Shown here: positions 7,527 through 16,600 of the stretch, in pieces
Layout: each line of letters begins with the position of its first letter
Position numbering within the stretch: position 1 is the stretch's first letter
Assembly (NCBI RefSeq): GCF_046054195.1
Contig: NZ_JBEQCS010000002.1
Span: forward strand, 186,001-250,000
Direction: 5' to 3'
From: Celerinatantimonas sp046054195
Lineage (GTDB): Bacteria; Pseudomonadota; Gammaproteobacteria; Enterobacterales; Celerinatantimonadaceae
Length of the DNA: 64,000 nucleotides
Made by a program: the position numbers and the translations under genes
The notes under the pieces: model-generated
Told to the model about the DNA's origin: nothing
Database searches by the model: none
Seen by the model: only the letters and a program-made list of their open reading frames with translations

Positions 7527-8663
7527 ATGCGTTTTTCGTACCCACTATTAACGCTGCTGTTGCTCGCAGCTAACTTGAGAACACCCATTACGGCCATAGG
7601 TCCGTTGTACAGCCACTTAGCTAAAGTTTTAAATGTTTCAAGCGCTTCTATCGGCTTGGTTGCATCTATTCCGTTACTGATATTTGCACTATTTTCACCG
7701 TTTGCCGCCAAACTAGCAGATAAAATAGGTTTAAAAAATGCACTAAGTTGGGCACTGCTGGCGATTATTTTTGGCCTGCTGATTCGTATTAGCGGCTCAC
7801 TAAGCTGCCTGTATATTGGGACACTGGTTTGTGCTATCGGGATTGCTATTGCCAACGTACTGCTACCAAGTTGGGTGAAAGAAAACTTTAATCGCAATCA
7901 ATTAGGAACAATTACGGCCCTTTACGCGATGATGATGGGAATCACGGGGTCAATATTTACCGCACTAGCGGTGCCTTTAGAGCAATGGGGAAATTGGCAA
8001 ATTGCGCTGCTTAGCCCTGCTATCGTGGCCATTATTGCATTGCTTGCATGGTTGCCAGCACCAACTCCGCAGCAACCGGTTAAGGTAACCAAACGAAGTC
8101 CATCTAAACTTTGGCGCTCGAAACTCGCTTGGGCGGTCACCATCTACATGGCGCTCAACTCTCTGAGCTTTTACATCATTGTCAACTGGCTGCCGGCGAT
8201 GCTCCATGCCAGCGGCTATAGCCATTCACAAGCAGGATTTCTTGATGGCATCATGCAGCTAGTTAGTGCTTTAGTTGGACTAACCATGGCAATTATGCTT
8301 AAACGTTATTCGCTAAAAAGCCTCGCTGTTAGCCATTCGCTATTACAAATCGTTGCCATTGGCGGATTAATTTTCTATCCACAATGGGCCTTATTATGGT
8401 GCGCAATGATAGGCTATTTATCAGGGGGCGTATTTATTATTGCTCTGACCTTTATGAGTGTTTGTTCTCACGATAGCCAAGAAGCGGCTCAACTTTCAGC
8501 TATGGCGCAAACGTTTGGCTATTTAGTTGCCTGCTTTGGCCCAACCTTAGCGGGCTGGACACATCAACTCAGTGGAAGTTGGTTAAGTGTGCAGTTAGGC
8601 TATATCGTAATTATGCTCTTATTAGCTTTAAGTGGATATTGGGTTAGCCGCCATCAACTCTAA
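7527..8663 (+). CDS. nimT: NimT/CynX-family MFS exporter
   Basis: A 378-residue major facilitator protein with about 12 transmembrane helices. It belongs to the CynX/NimT group: the N-terminus LLLAANLRTPITAIGPLY is the hallmark of that group. It continues with a loop rich in basic residues (KVTKRSPSKLWRSK) between the two six-helix halves. In E. coli NimT exports 2-nitroimidazole under control of the divergent NimR. Here the same divergent arrangement is present 98 bases from the regulator, plus a nitroreductase on the other side. Specificity is inferred from context. Confidence 0.82.
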   Translation: MRFSYPLLTLLLLAANLRTPITAIGPLYSHLAKVLNVSSASIGLVASIPLLIFALFSPFAAKLADKIGLKNALSWALLAIIFGLLIRISGSLSCLYIGTLVCAIGIAIANVLLPSWVKENFNRNQLGTITALYAMMMGITGSIFTALAVPLEQWGNWQIALLSPAIVAIIALLAWLPAPTPQQPVKVTKRSPSKLWRSKLAWAVTIYMALNSLSFYIIVNWLPAMLHASGYSHSQAGFLDGIMQLVSALVGLTMAIMLKRYSLKSLAVSHSLLQIVAIGGLIFYPQWALLWCAMIGYLSGGVFIIALTFMSVCSHDSQEAAQLSAMAQTFGYLVACFGPTLAGWTHQLSGSWLSVQLGYIVIMLLLALSGYWVSRHQL

Positions 8664-8674
8664 AGTTTAATTTA

Positions 8675-8712
8675 AAAATGAAGTGTCGGATTCCAAATAG
8701 GCACTTCATTTT
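8675..8712 (+). terminator. Probable terminator after nimT
   Basis: An 11-bp perfect stem (AAAATGAAGTG / CACTTCATTTT) with a 16-base loop, 11 bases beyond the stop. The long loop lowers confidence. It could serve the convergent radical SAM gene as well. Confidence 0.55.
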
Positions 8713-8794
8713 AAGCTTTCATTAAAGTTAATCTGTTAGAAAATTAAACCTCGCATTTCTAAAATCAATTAGGTGCTGAACAAAGCTATATTTG

Positions 8795-10225
8795 TTACTG
8801 CTCAATCAGTGATTGTGTTTCAGTTTGTTCTGTTTGGATTGCACTTTTATTTTGCGGTGGAATATATTCATTATGTTCGGCATGATATTCATGACCGATT
8901 CCTTGTTCATCCCAAATTTTAATCGCATATTTTTGCCACTCTTTTGCTAGATTATCTAGCTGCGATGAAAATTTAAAGTAACTATCGGAACCTTCATGTT
9001 GCGGCTGCGCACCACATTGGCGAATATGATCACGAAATTTATTAGGATTATCGATAATAGGACACGGCTGCATTAAATTATCATTAAATGGGATTTGCCG
9101 TTTATATCCTTCAAAAAATGGGCTTTTCAAAATTTCGACAATCGATTTCTCGCGCACATTATCAACCGCATATTGCTGGAAGACACAAGGTTCGGCACCA
9201 CCTTTTGCGTTAATATGCAGATAGTTAGCACCGCCAGACATACACCCATTGACCAAGAAGCCATGGTTCCAAAAATCGGCCAAAAATGCCAAACGACCAG
9301 AGCGACGCAACGCTTCTAAAAATTGGAATCGTTCGTAGCGCTGTTTAGCAGTTGGCACCAGATCAAATGTTGCATCACGGCCAATTGGCATATACTGAAA
9401 GACCCAAGCGTATTTTGCCCCCAATTCATCAATCAGATAATCCCAGAATGGCTTACCATTAATCTGTTCATGGTTCGTTCGTGTTGCCATAATCGAGGCA
9501 CCACATAAGACGCCATATTGGTTAAGGAGTTTGTAAGCACTTACAATTTTTTCATAGGTTCCTTCACCGCGGCGCCAATCAGTCATATCTTGAAATCCTT
9601 CAACTGAAATGGTTACAGCAACGTTGCCCAATTTAGCGAGTTTTTTAACGCGGCTTTCACTAAGCATGGTGCCATTGGTGAAAATCATGAAATAACAGTC
9701 ACTAAAATGCTCAAAGATTTTCATAATCGGTTTGTATACTAACGGTTCCCCACCTGTGAAAGTGAAAAACCTGACGCCGAGATCATAAAATTGCTGAAGC
9801 AAGTCCATCATTTCATCTTCACTAAAATGGTACTTGTCGCCATACAATGCCGAATAGCAGCCCTTACATTTAAGGTTACACTGATAAGTCGGCGAAATAA
9901 GCACCAAAAAAGGAATGCGCGTGCCATATTCTTCACCACGTTCTTCTCGCAGTGTCACCCCTTGAACCACATGATTAAACACTAAGTTTTGCAGGATTTT
10001 TTTACGACTGATACTGTTCATCGCTTTTAACGCACTAAGCCAACCGGAAACCATTGGGTCATGGTTATGACACATTTGTGCTAAATTGAGCATCCCGTCT
10101 TTACTGGTTGTCGTGAAATGGGCACCAAGGCGAAATAACTTTTCCAAAGCTTTTTCATCGCAGTGATTAACAACAGATGTTAATACTGGCGTTAAGGCTT
10201 TAAAAGCGAGTTGACTAATTCCCAT
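8795..10225 (-). CDS. Radical SAM/SPASM protein of unknown substrate
   Basis: About 476 residues. An N-terminal helical region of about 105 residues precedes a radical SAM core with the cluster triad CNLKCKGC (near residues 119-126), then TFTGGEPL and a glycine-rich TISVEG strand. The C-terminal region has further cysteines (NGCMSGG, AEPCVFQ, QPCPIID, IRQCG) typical of SPASM auxiliary iron-sulfur clusters, as in peptide- or protein-modifying enzymes. I prefer ATG 10225 because the AAGGAG site is 10 bases upstream of it. The ATG at 10234 is only one base from that site. The C-terminal 25 residues are polar and low in complexity. No substrate peptide is visible next door. Confidence 0.85.
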   Translation of the reverse strand: MGISQLAFKALTPVLTSVVNHCDEKALEKLFRLGAHFTTTSKDGMLNLAQMCHNHDPMVSGWLSALKAMNSISRKKILQNLVFNHVVQGVTLREERGEEYGTRIPFLVLISPTYQCNLKCKGCYSALYGDKYHFSEDEMMDLLQQFYDLGVRFFTFTGGEPLVYKPIMKIFEHFSDCYFMIFTNGTMLSESRVKKLAKLGNVAVTISVEGFQDMTDWRRGEGTYEKIVSAYKLLNQYGVLCGASIMATRTNHEQINGKPFWDYLIDELGAKYAWVFQYMPIGRDATFDLVPTAKQRYERFQFLEALRRSGRLAFLADFWNHGFLVNGCMSGGANYLHINAKGGAEPCVFQQYAVDNVREKSIVEILKSPFFEGYKRQIPFNDNLMQPCPIIDNPNKFRDHIRQCGAQPQHEGSDSYFKFSSQLDNLAKEWQKYAIKIWDEQGIGHEYHAEHNEYIPPQNKSAIQTEQTETQSLIEQ

Positions 10226-10576
10226 ACTACTCATGCTCCTTACATCTATTTTTATTTAATTTTTAATAGATCTAATCCTATTATTAAGGAGCGAGATTGA
10301 TAATAATCAAAAAGATATTCCATTTAAAATAAATAAAATTGACTTATCAATAAAATATGTTTAAATATTTAGAGTTAATAACCCACCTTAAATAAATTTA
10401 GTTGTCCTTGCTTAATTATTTAAGCAACTATTCTTTTTATCTATCCTTAAAATAATAATTTTTCATATTAACATTATTAACCAAAATAAAACGTATGATA
10501 AAAATAAGTTAATTATATTAAATACTAAAAATTTATTTATTAGCTAGGTTTTTTATAGGATTTAAGCAGAGAATAA
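10226..10576. other. AT-rich intergenic region upstream of the radical SAM gene
   Basis: About 350 bases, clearly poorer in G+C than the flanking genes. The content I can support is the ribosome site of the radical SAM gene (AAGGAG, 10236-10241) and an FNR-type palindrome at 10297-10310. No other frame with a plausible start was found. The composition may reflect a promoter region or acquired DNA. Confidence 0.5.
10297..10310 (-). promoter_or_regulatory. FNR/Anr-type operator upstream of the radical SAM gene
   Basis: TTGAT-AATA-ATCAA, a perfect match to the FNR consensus TTGATNNNNATCAA, centred about 80 bases before the start codon. On the minus strand, -10-like hexamers (TAGATC, TATTAA) lie at 10263-10274. 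That spacing is compatible with a class II FNR-activated promoter. The match is seen directly; regulation is inferred. Confidence 0.65.
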
Positions 10577-10605
10577 ATGAGGTATTCGCCAAGCAAATAC
10601 CTCAT
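10577..10605 (-). terminator. Probable terminator of ligA
   Basis: A 10-bp perfect stem (ATGAGGTATT / AATACCTCAT) with a 9-base loop, 14 bases after the ligA stop. On the minus strand a short T-rich stretch follows. Confidence 0.6.
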
Positions 10606-10618
10606 AGACAATGAGAGA

Positions 10619-12631
10619 TTAAGATTCGTATTGAGCAAATAAATCGACGAGTTGATTTTCATCATACACAGTAATGCCAAGCTGTTCGGCTTTTGCAAGT
10701 TTGGACCCTGCGGCTTCACCGGCAACAACGACGTCAGTGTTTTTCGAAACACTTCCCGCGACTTTAGCGCCAAGCGCCTGCAAACGCGCTTTCGCATCAG
10801 AGCGATTAAACTGATTCAATGTCCCGGTGAGGACGAAAGTCTGACCAGCTAAAGGCAGTTGCTGTTCGTCCTTAACGCTCATATCAGGCCAACTTAGCTC
10901 TTCGCGCAGCGCATTTACAACTTTTAAGTTTTCTTCTTGGCGAAAGAAGTAGTAAACATGCTTCGCGACGACTTCACCAACATCCGATACCTTCTGCAAT
11001 TGCTCAACGTTTGCCTGCATCAGCGAATCAAGGTCGCCAAAATGCTGAGCCAAGTTAAGCGCTGTAGATTCACCAACTTCACGAATGCCCAACGAATATA
11101 AAAACCGATTGAAGACTGTCTCACGTGATTTATCAATCGCATCAAGCAGTTTTTCTAGTGAGCGCTCGCCCATGCGTTCAAGATTCAGCAGTTCTACAGC
11201 CTTTTCTCGCAGCTGATAAAGATCAGCGGGTGTATGAATCAAGTTATTCTCAACTAACTGATCAATAAGCTTCACACCTAGCCCATCAATATCCATCGCT
11301 TTGCGCGACACATAATGGCTAAGCGCCTCTTTACGTTGAGCAGCACAGCTTAGCCCACCAGCACAGCGAGCAACGGCTTCGCCGTCAATACGTTCAACAT
11401 CAGAGCCACATACCGGGCAATGCGTCGGAAATACCACGGCTGTTGCATCTTCAGGGCGCCGGTCTAACACCACGCCGGTTATCTGCGGGATCACATCGCC
11501 AGCCCTTCGCACGGTCACTGTATCGCCAATTTTAACGCCCAAACGGTCAATTTCATCAGCGTTATGCAATGTGGCATTACTCACCATCACCCCGCCAACC
11601 GCAACGGGTTCTAGGCGTGCAACAGGGGTAATTGCCCCAGTGCGCCCAACTTGAAACTCGACATCTTTGAGAATAGTGAGCTGTTCCTGAGCTGGAAATT
11701 TATGAGCAATTGCCCAACGCGGTGCTCTGGCAACAAAACCTAGTTGCTCTTGAGATGCAATGGCGTTGACTTTATAAACCACCCCATCAATATCGTAATC
11801 GAGCGAATCACGCCGCTTACCAATATCGTGATAAAAGTCCAAACAACCTTGGTCACCTTTAACCAATTTCACTTCTTGGCTAACGGACATTCCCCACTGA
11901 CGCAGCTGCATCAAGCGGTCAAAATGAGTATTTGGCAAAGCGCCTTCACAAACCCCAATAGCGTAGGCATAAAATGTTAATGGGCGCTGGGCAGTAATTC
12001 GCGAGTCCAACTGGCGTAAACTGCCAGCTGCTGCATTGCGCGGATTGGCAAATGGTTTTTGCTGGGTTTTAAGCCGCGTTTCATTGAGCTTTTCAAACCC
12101 TTTATGAGGCATAACGACTTCACCACGGATCTCAATGCGCGCTGGATAATCGCCACGTAATTTCAGCGGTACATTACGAATCGTCTTAACGTTTTCAGTA
12201 ATATCTTCCCCGGTTTGACCATCACCGCGAGTAGCCGCTCGCACTAATAAGCCTTGTTCATAGAGAATACTGACCGCCAGTCCATCTAGTTTGGGTTCGG
12301 CGCAAAACTCTATGTCATACTGACCAAGGCGCTCACAAACTCTTAGAATAAATGCCTGAAGCGATTCATCATCAAAGACATTGTCAAGCGAGAGCATCGG
12401 AATTTCATGGCGAACCTGGGCAAATTCACTCAGTGCTCGACCCCCCACTTTCTGAGTTGGAGAATCAGCCGTAATCAACTCTGGATGTTCTTTTTCTAAT
12501 GCCTGAAGCTGCTTAAATAATCGGTCATATTCGCTGTCAGGCACACTTGGGTCATCCAGTACATAATACTGGTAGGCATAATCGTTTAACTGCTCGCGCA
12601 GTTGCTCTAGTTGCTGCTCAATTGCTGGCAT
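10619..12631 (-). CDS. ligA: NAD-dependent DNA ligase
   Basis: Seals nicks in duplex DNA using NAD+, essential in replication and repair. About 670 residues, matching E. coli LigA (671). It has the adenylation motif EPKLDGLAVS, an OB fold, a four-cysteine zinc finger (CPVCG ... RCAGGLSC), helix-hairpin-helix repeats and a C-terminal BRCT domain starting at LAGQTFVLTGTL. I place the start at ATG 12631 (MPAIEQQLEQLREQ). The frame extends to 12682, but those extra codons run through the terminator hairpin of zipA, so they are unlikely to be translated. Confidence 0.97.
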   Translation of the reverse strand: MPAIEQQLEQLREQLNDYAYQYYVLDDPSVPDSEYDRLFKQLQALEKEHPELITADSPTQKVGGRALSEFAQVRHEIPMLSLDNVFDDESLQAFILRVCERLGQYDIEFCAEPKLDGLAVSILYEQGLLVRAATRGDGQTGEDITENVKTIRNVPLKLRGDYPARIEIRGEVVMPHKGFEKLNETRLKTQQKPFANPRNAAAGSLRQLDSRITAQRPLTFYAYAIGVCEGALPNTHFDRLMQLRQWGMSVSQEVKLVKGDQGCLDFYHDIGKRRDSLDYDIDGVVYKVNAIASQEQLGFVARAPRWAIAHKFPAQEQLTILKDVEFQVGRTGAITPVARLEPVAVGGVMVSNATLHNADEIDRLGVKIGDTVTVRRAGDVIPQITGVVLDRRPEDATAVVFPTHCPVCGSDVERIDGEAVARCAGGLSCAAQRKEALSHYVSRKAMDIDGLGVKLIDQLVENNLIHTPADLYQLREKAVELLNLERMGERSLEKLLDAIDKSRETVFNRFLYSLGIREVGESTALNLAQHFGDLDSLMQANVEQLQKVSDVGEVVAKHVYYFFRQEENLKVVNALREELSWPDMSVKDEQQLPLAGQTFVLTGTLNQFNRSDAKARLQALGAKVAGSVSKNTDVVVAGEAAGSKLAKAEQLGITVYDENQLVDLFAQYES

Positions 12632-12648
12632 AACTCTCTTTTTCCGAA

Positions 12649-12673
12649 ATAAAAAGCCTCCATAAAGAGGCTT
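12649..12673 (-). terminator. Intrinsic terminator between zipA and ligA
   Basis: A 7-bp stem (AAGCCTC / GAGGCTT) with a 6-base loop, followed on the minus strand by TTTTTATT. It lies between the zipA stop and the ligA start, so ligA either has its own promoter or depends on read-through. Confidence 0.8.
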
Positions 12674-12701
12674 GTCGAACAATTAATTGATGAACATTTA
12701 C

Positions 12702-13619
12702 TTACTGATTAGATTGCAACAGCTGCTGGCGCTCATATTCACGAATTCGCTGCTGATAATGTTGTAGTGTTTGCGCAGTAAACGGATTGCGATGGCCATC
12801 GAGCAAAATTGCGTCCATATCACGAACAATTCGCTCTGCCGCGTTATACATCACATTGAAGTTACGTGAAGGCTCTCCTGGACACGGCACCGTCATAAAT
12901 AATGAGACGCCGTGAGTTGTAAACTCATCCATATGCTCAGGGTCAAATGTCCCGGGTTTAACAATATTGGCAACACTAAACAACACCGGTCCCTGACCAT
13001 TAGCCTGCTGATGACGATGAAATATATTCATCTCACCAAATTTAAGGCCAAGCCCTGTTAAGCATTCAAGCAACTTGTGACCATCAAAGGTTTGGCCATT
13101 AGGGGCAACAACGTTGAGAATATAAACATCATCAGGGCCTGCAGGCTCGCTCTTAGCTCTCGCTTGAGGCTCTTCTTGAGTCGTTGTTTGTGCAGGTTGT
13201 GGCTGAGCTTCTTGCTGAAGCGGCGCCTTCTCAGGCTGAGCTGATGCAACAACTTCTGGTTCTTCTTCTGAAAAGTTCTGCTCAGCAAGCTCATCACTTG
13301 ACTCATCAAAATGCAATTGTGGTTCAACCCGCTGGTTTGAATCGCCGTGCGGTTCACTGCTGTGAACGACGCGAACTTCACTTATCCCAAGATCATCAAA
13401 TCCTTGTGAGTCGGTTGCATGACTATCCTCAAGAGCATCCTCCAACAGTTCATCATCGATACTTTTTTTACTGGAACGCGCTTTTTTAGGGCGTGATTTG
13501 ACTTTTTTATTCAACAGCCGCTCGGGCCGATTTCGCCGATTGCTCAAAAAACCATGCGCTAGCAATCCTACGATGGCGATAATACCGATAATAATTAAAA
13601 CAATGCGCAATTGTTGCAT
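12702..13619 (-). CDS. zipA: Cell division protein ZipA
   Basis: Bitopic inner-membrane protein that tethers FtsZ at the division site. 305 residues: an N-terminal membrane helix (residues 5-25, IVLIIIGIIAIVGLLAHGFL), then a basic stretch (RRNRPERLLNKK) and a long acidic, Pro/Gln-rich linker (about 60-165). The C-terminal FtsZ-binding domain includes LECLTGLGLKFGEMNIFHRH and FMTVPCPGEPSRNFNVM. It lies 15 bases downstream of smc on the same strand, so the two are probably cotranscribed. A terminator separates it from ligA. Confidence 0.96.
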   Translation of the reverse strand: MQQLRIVLIIIGIIAIVGLLAHGFLSNRRNRPERLLNKKVKSRPKKARSSKKSIDDELLEDALEDSHATDSQGFDDLGISEVRVVHSSEPHGDSNQRVEPQLHFDESSDELAEQNFSEEEPEVVASAQPEKAPLQQEAQPQPAQTTTQEEPQARAKSEPAGPDDVYILNVVAPNGQTFDGHKLLECLTGLGLKFGEMNIFHRHQQANGQGPVLFSVANIVKPGTFDPEHMDEFTTHGVSLFMTVPCPGEPSRNFNVMYNAAERIVRDMDAILLDGHRNPFTAQTLQHYQQRIREYERQQLLQSNQ

Positions 13620-13634
13620 ATGTATTCTCTGCTC

Positions 13635-16600
13635 TTATTGTGCCAGTGCGACTGCCTGGGCTATATCAACCGCAACTAATCGAGACACACCAGGCTCGTG
13701 CATGGTGACCCCTGCTAACTGATCCGCTTTTTCCATAGTAACTCGGTTATGACTGATAAAGATAAACTGCACCGTTTCAGACATTCTCGCGATCAAATCG
13801 GCAAAACGTCCTACATTAACTTCATCTAACGGCGCATCTACTTCATCAAGCATACAAAATGGTGCCGGGTTAAGCCTAAAAATAGCAAAAACTAACGATA
13901 GTGCTGTTAGCGCCTTTTCGCCACCGGAAAGAAGACTAATGGTCGAATTCCGTTTTCCTGGCGGGCGAGCCATAATCGTCACCCCTGTGGCTAACAAGTC
14001 ATCTTCTGTTAATTCCAGCCACGCCGTACCACCACCAAAGACCTGCGGAAACAGGTGTTGTAAATCAGCATTTACTTTATCAAAAGTTTCACGAAATTTT
14101 GATCGGGTTTGTCGATCTATTTTTGCGATAGCATTCTCTAACATTTCAAGGGCCTGGCGCAAATCGTTAATTTGCGCACTCAGCTCACTTAAACGCTGCT
14201 GTTGTTCATCATATTCTTGTTCAGCTGCAAGATTAACCCCTCCTAGGCGTTTAATCTGTTTGTCGATTTTCTCAAGCTCACTGGCATAATCAATATTCAT
14301 ATCGACCTGATCTAAAGCTTGGGCATTAAGCTCAACGCCATCTTCTGCGAGTTGTTCAAGCAAAATGCGCCGCCGCGTTAATAACTCTTGATGGGCTAAT
14401 TGCTGATTCTGATGGGCTTCTTGCAATAGACTCTTATGTTGCTCTTGGCTTTTACGCTCAATATTAATCGCGCTGATTTGCTCGCGCAGCCGTGCTCTTT
14501 GATGTTCTAACTGCTCATGCGCTTGTTGCGCTTGCAGCTGCTCTTGACGCAACTTTTCAGCTTGGGCACGCAGTTGCGTTGTATCGATTTGCTGTTCAGC
14601 GCGCTCTTGCAGTTTAGTCAGTTGTTGTTGCCATTGCGCGAGCTGTTGCTCTCGCTCTTCTAACCAACGATTCAACTGCTGATGCTCACTCACACATTTT
14701 TGTAACTCAAGCTGTAACTGATAGACGCGCCGTTCTATTTGCTGGCTTTGTGCTGCAAATTGTTCTTTCTTAAGACGCGCTTGCTCAGAGGCTTGTTCGG
14801 CATTAAGCAGTCGTTGTTGATTCTCTTCATTTAACTCAAGAAGTTGCTCTAACTGCTCCGCTTGCATCTCGCATTGCAACTGCGCCTGTTCATGAACCTC
14901 AGCCACTTTACTGCGCTGGGCAGTTAAGTTTTCTTTAAGGCTTTGTTGATGTTTAAGTTGCTGTTGGGCAAGCACCAACTGTTGCTTGACTTGTTGCAGC
15001 TGTGCTTGGCTTTGCCGCAGGCTTTCTTTTTGACTTGTTAATCGTCCCTGCAGCTTATCGGCTTCTTGACCAGCATCTTCTAAGCGCTGCTGCGCGTTTG
15101 CAAGCATCTGCTCTAATTCAACTGATTCTTTAGCTAATGCGGCCAAATGGCGCTGCTGCACCAATACAGATTGCTCGGACTTATCTTGTAACAGATTTTG
15201 CCAATTTACCCCGTACCAATCACCATCGGCGGTGATAACCGACTCACCGGATTTAAGTTCTCCGCGAAGCGCTTGGGCATGCGTTAGACTTTTTGCACAA
15301 TGCACATTATCTAATAAAACCGCAGGGGCTCCCTTAACTTTAGCGAAAAGAGAGTCATCTCGAAGGGCCTCTTCACTTTCTTTTGACCAAACCGCCAGCA
15401 GCGCATCATCACACAAAGCAGGGTCAGTCTCGGCGTAAAGCCAAGGGCCGAGCACCTTTTCTACAGCGCGCTCCCAACCGGGTTCAATGGTGAGCTGTTC
15501 ACGAAGCGGTCGTTTTGCATTGTAATGATGTTCGGCCATCGAATTGACAAGTTGCGTTAACGAGCTTTGCCGAGTCTGATTTTCAAAAAGTTGCTGTTCT
15601 AGTTTTCGAACACTTTGAGCACACTTTGCTTTTAGCTCGACTGCATCATTGTGTTGCTGTTCTAAGCTTGCAACTTGCGCTTGATGCTGTTCAAAATTTT
15701 CTTCAGCGCTCAACTGGCAAGCTTCAATTGCGGTTAAATCTGGCTCTTCATCCAGTTGTTGGGACAGTTGCTCATCAAGCTCAGCTAAACGGGCCTGAGA
15801 CTGTTCTAGTAATCGTTGACTCCCATGAAGTTGTTCTTGGCGCTGCGTCATTTGCTGCGCGCTTTGCTGGCTTTGGCGCTGCGTTTGTTGAAGCTGCTCA
15901 CTAGCGCGTTGATAGGACTCATCAGCGCTTTGCGCGTATTCACTTAATTGATCGAGCTGCTGAGCTGACACCTCCAGCTCCATCTCCAACTGTTCTATTT
16001 TGGATTGCTGTTCAGGCAGTTTTTCCCGCTCAATGATAAGTTTTTCACTTAACTCTTGAATCTGTCTCTGGTAGTCGTCGGTTTGGGCCTGACGCTCTTT
16101 TTGACCTTGCTCTTGATGTTTAAGCTGCTCTTCCAATCGAGCCAGCTGCGCGCTACGCTCCGATTGTTTGGCGCGAAGTTCACTCGATTGTTGCTCAAGT
16201 TCATAGTTTTGTTCGTTTAACAGCAGTTCATTGTCATCAAGCTCCGTTAATTTGGCCTGCAAAAGCTCTAACTGATGGTTTTGTTCTTGCTGAGAATGGG
16301 ATTTTTCATCCAACGAGCGGTCCAATCGCTGCAACTGGCAAAGCGATTGCTGGCGACGATAGTCACGTTGTTTATCTCGCAGTTGACGATAACGCAGTGC
16401 CGCTTGCGCCTGAATGCGTAACTTATCGACTTGTTGGGTGAGCTCCGCTTCGATATCAGATAAACGCTGTAAGTTCTCTTGCGTGTGGCCAATCCGATTT
16501 TCGGTTTCTCGGCGCCGTTCTTTATATTTCGATACGCCAGCGGCTTCATCGATAAAGACACGCAGCTCTTGAGGTTTTGACTCGATTAAACGACTAATCA

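Noticed and set aside
13939..16050. Several 68-116-codon frames opposite smc
   Set aside because: They are shadows of the biased Gln/Glu/Leu codons in the SMC coiled coils.
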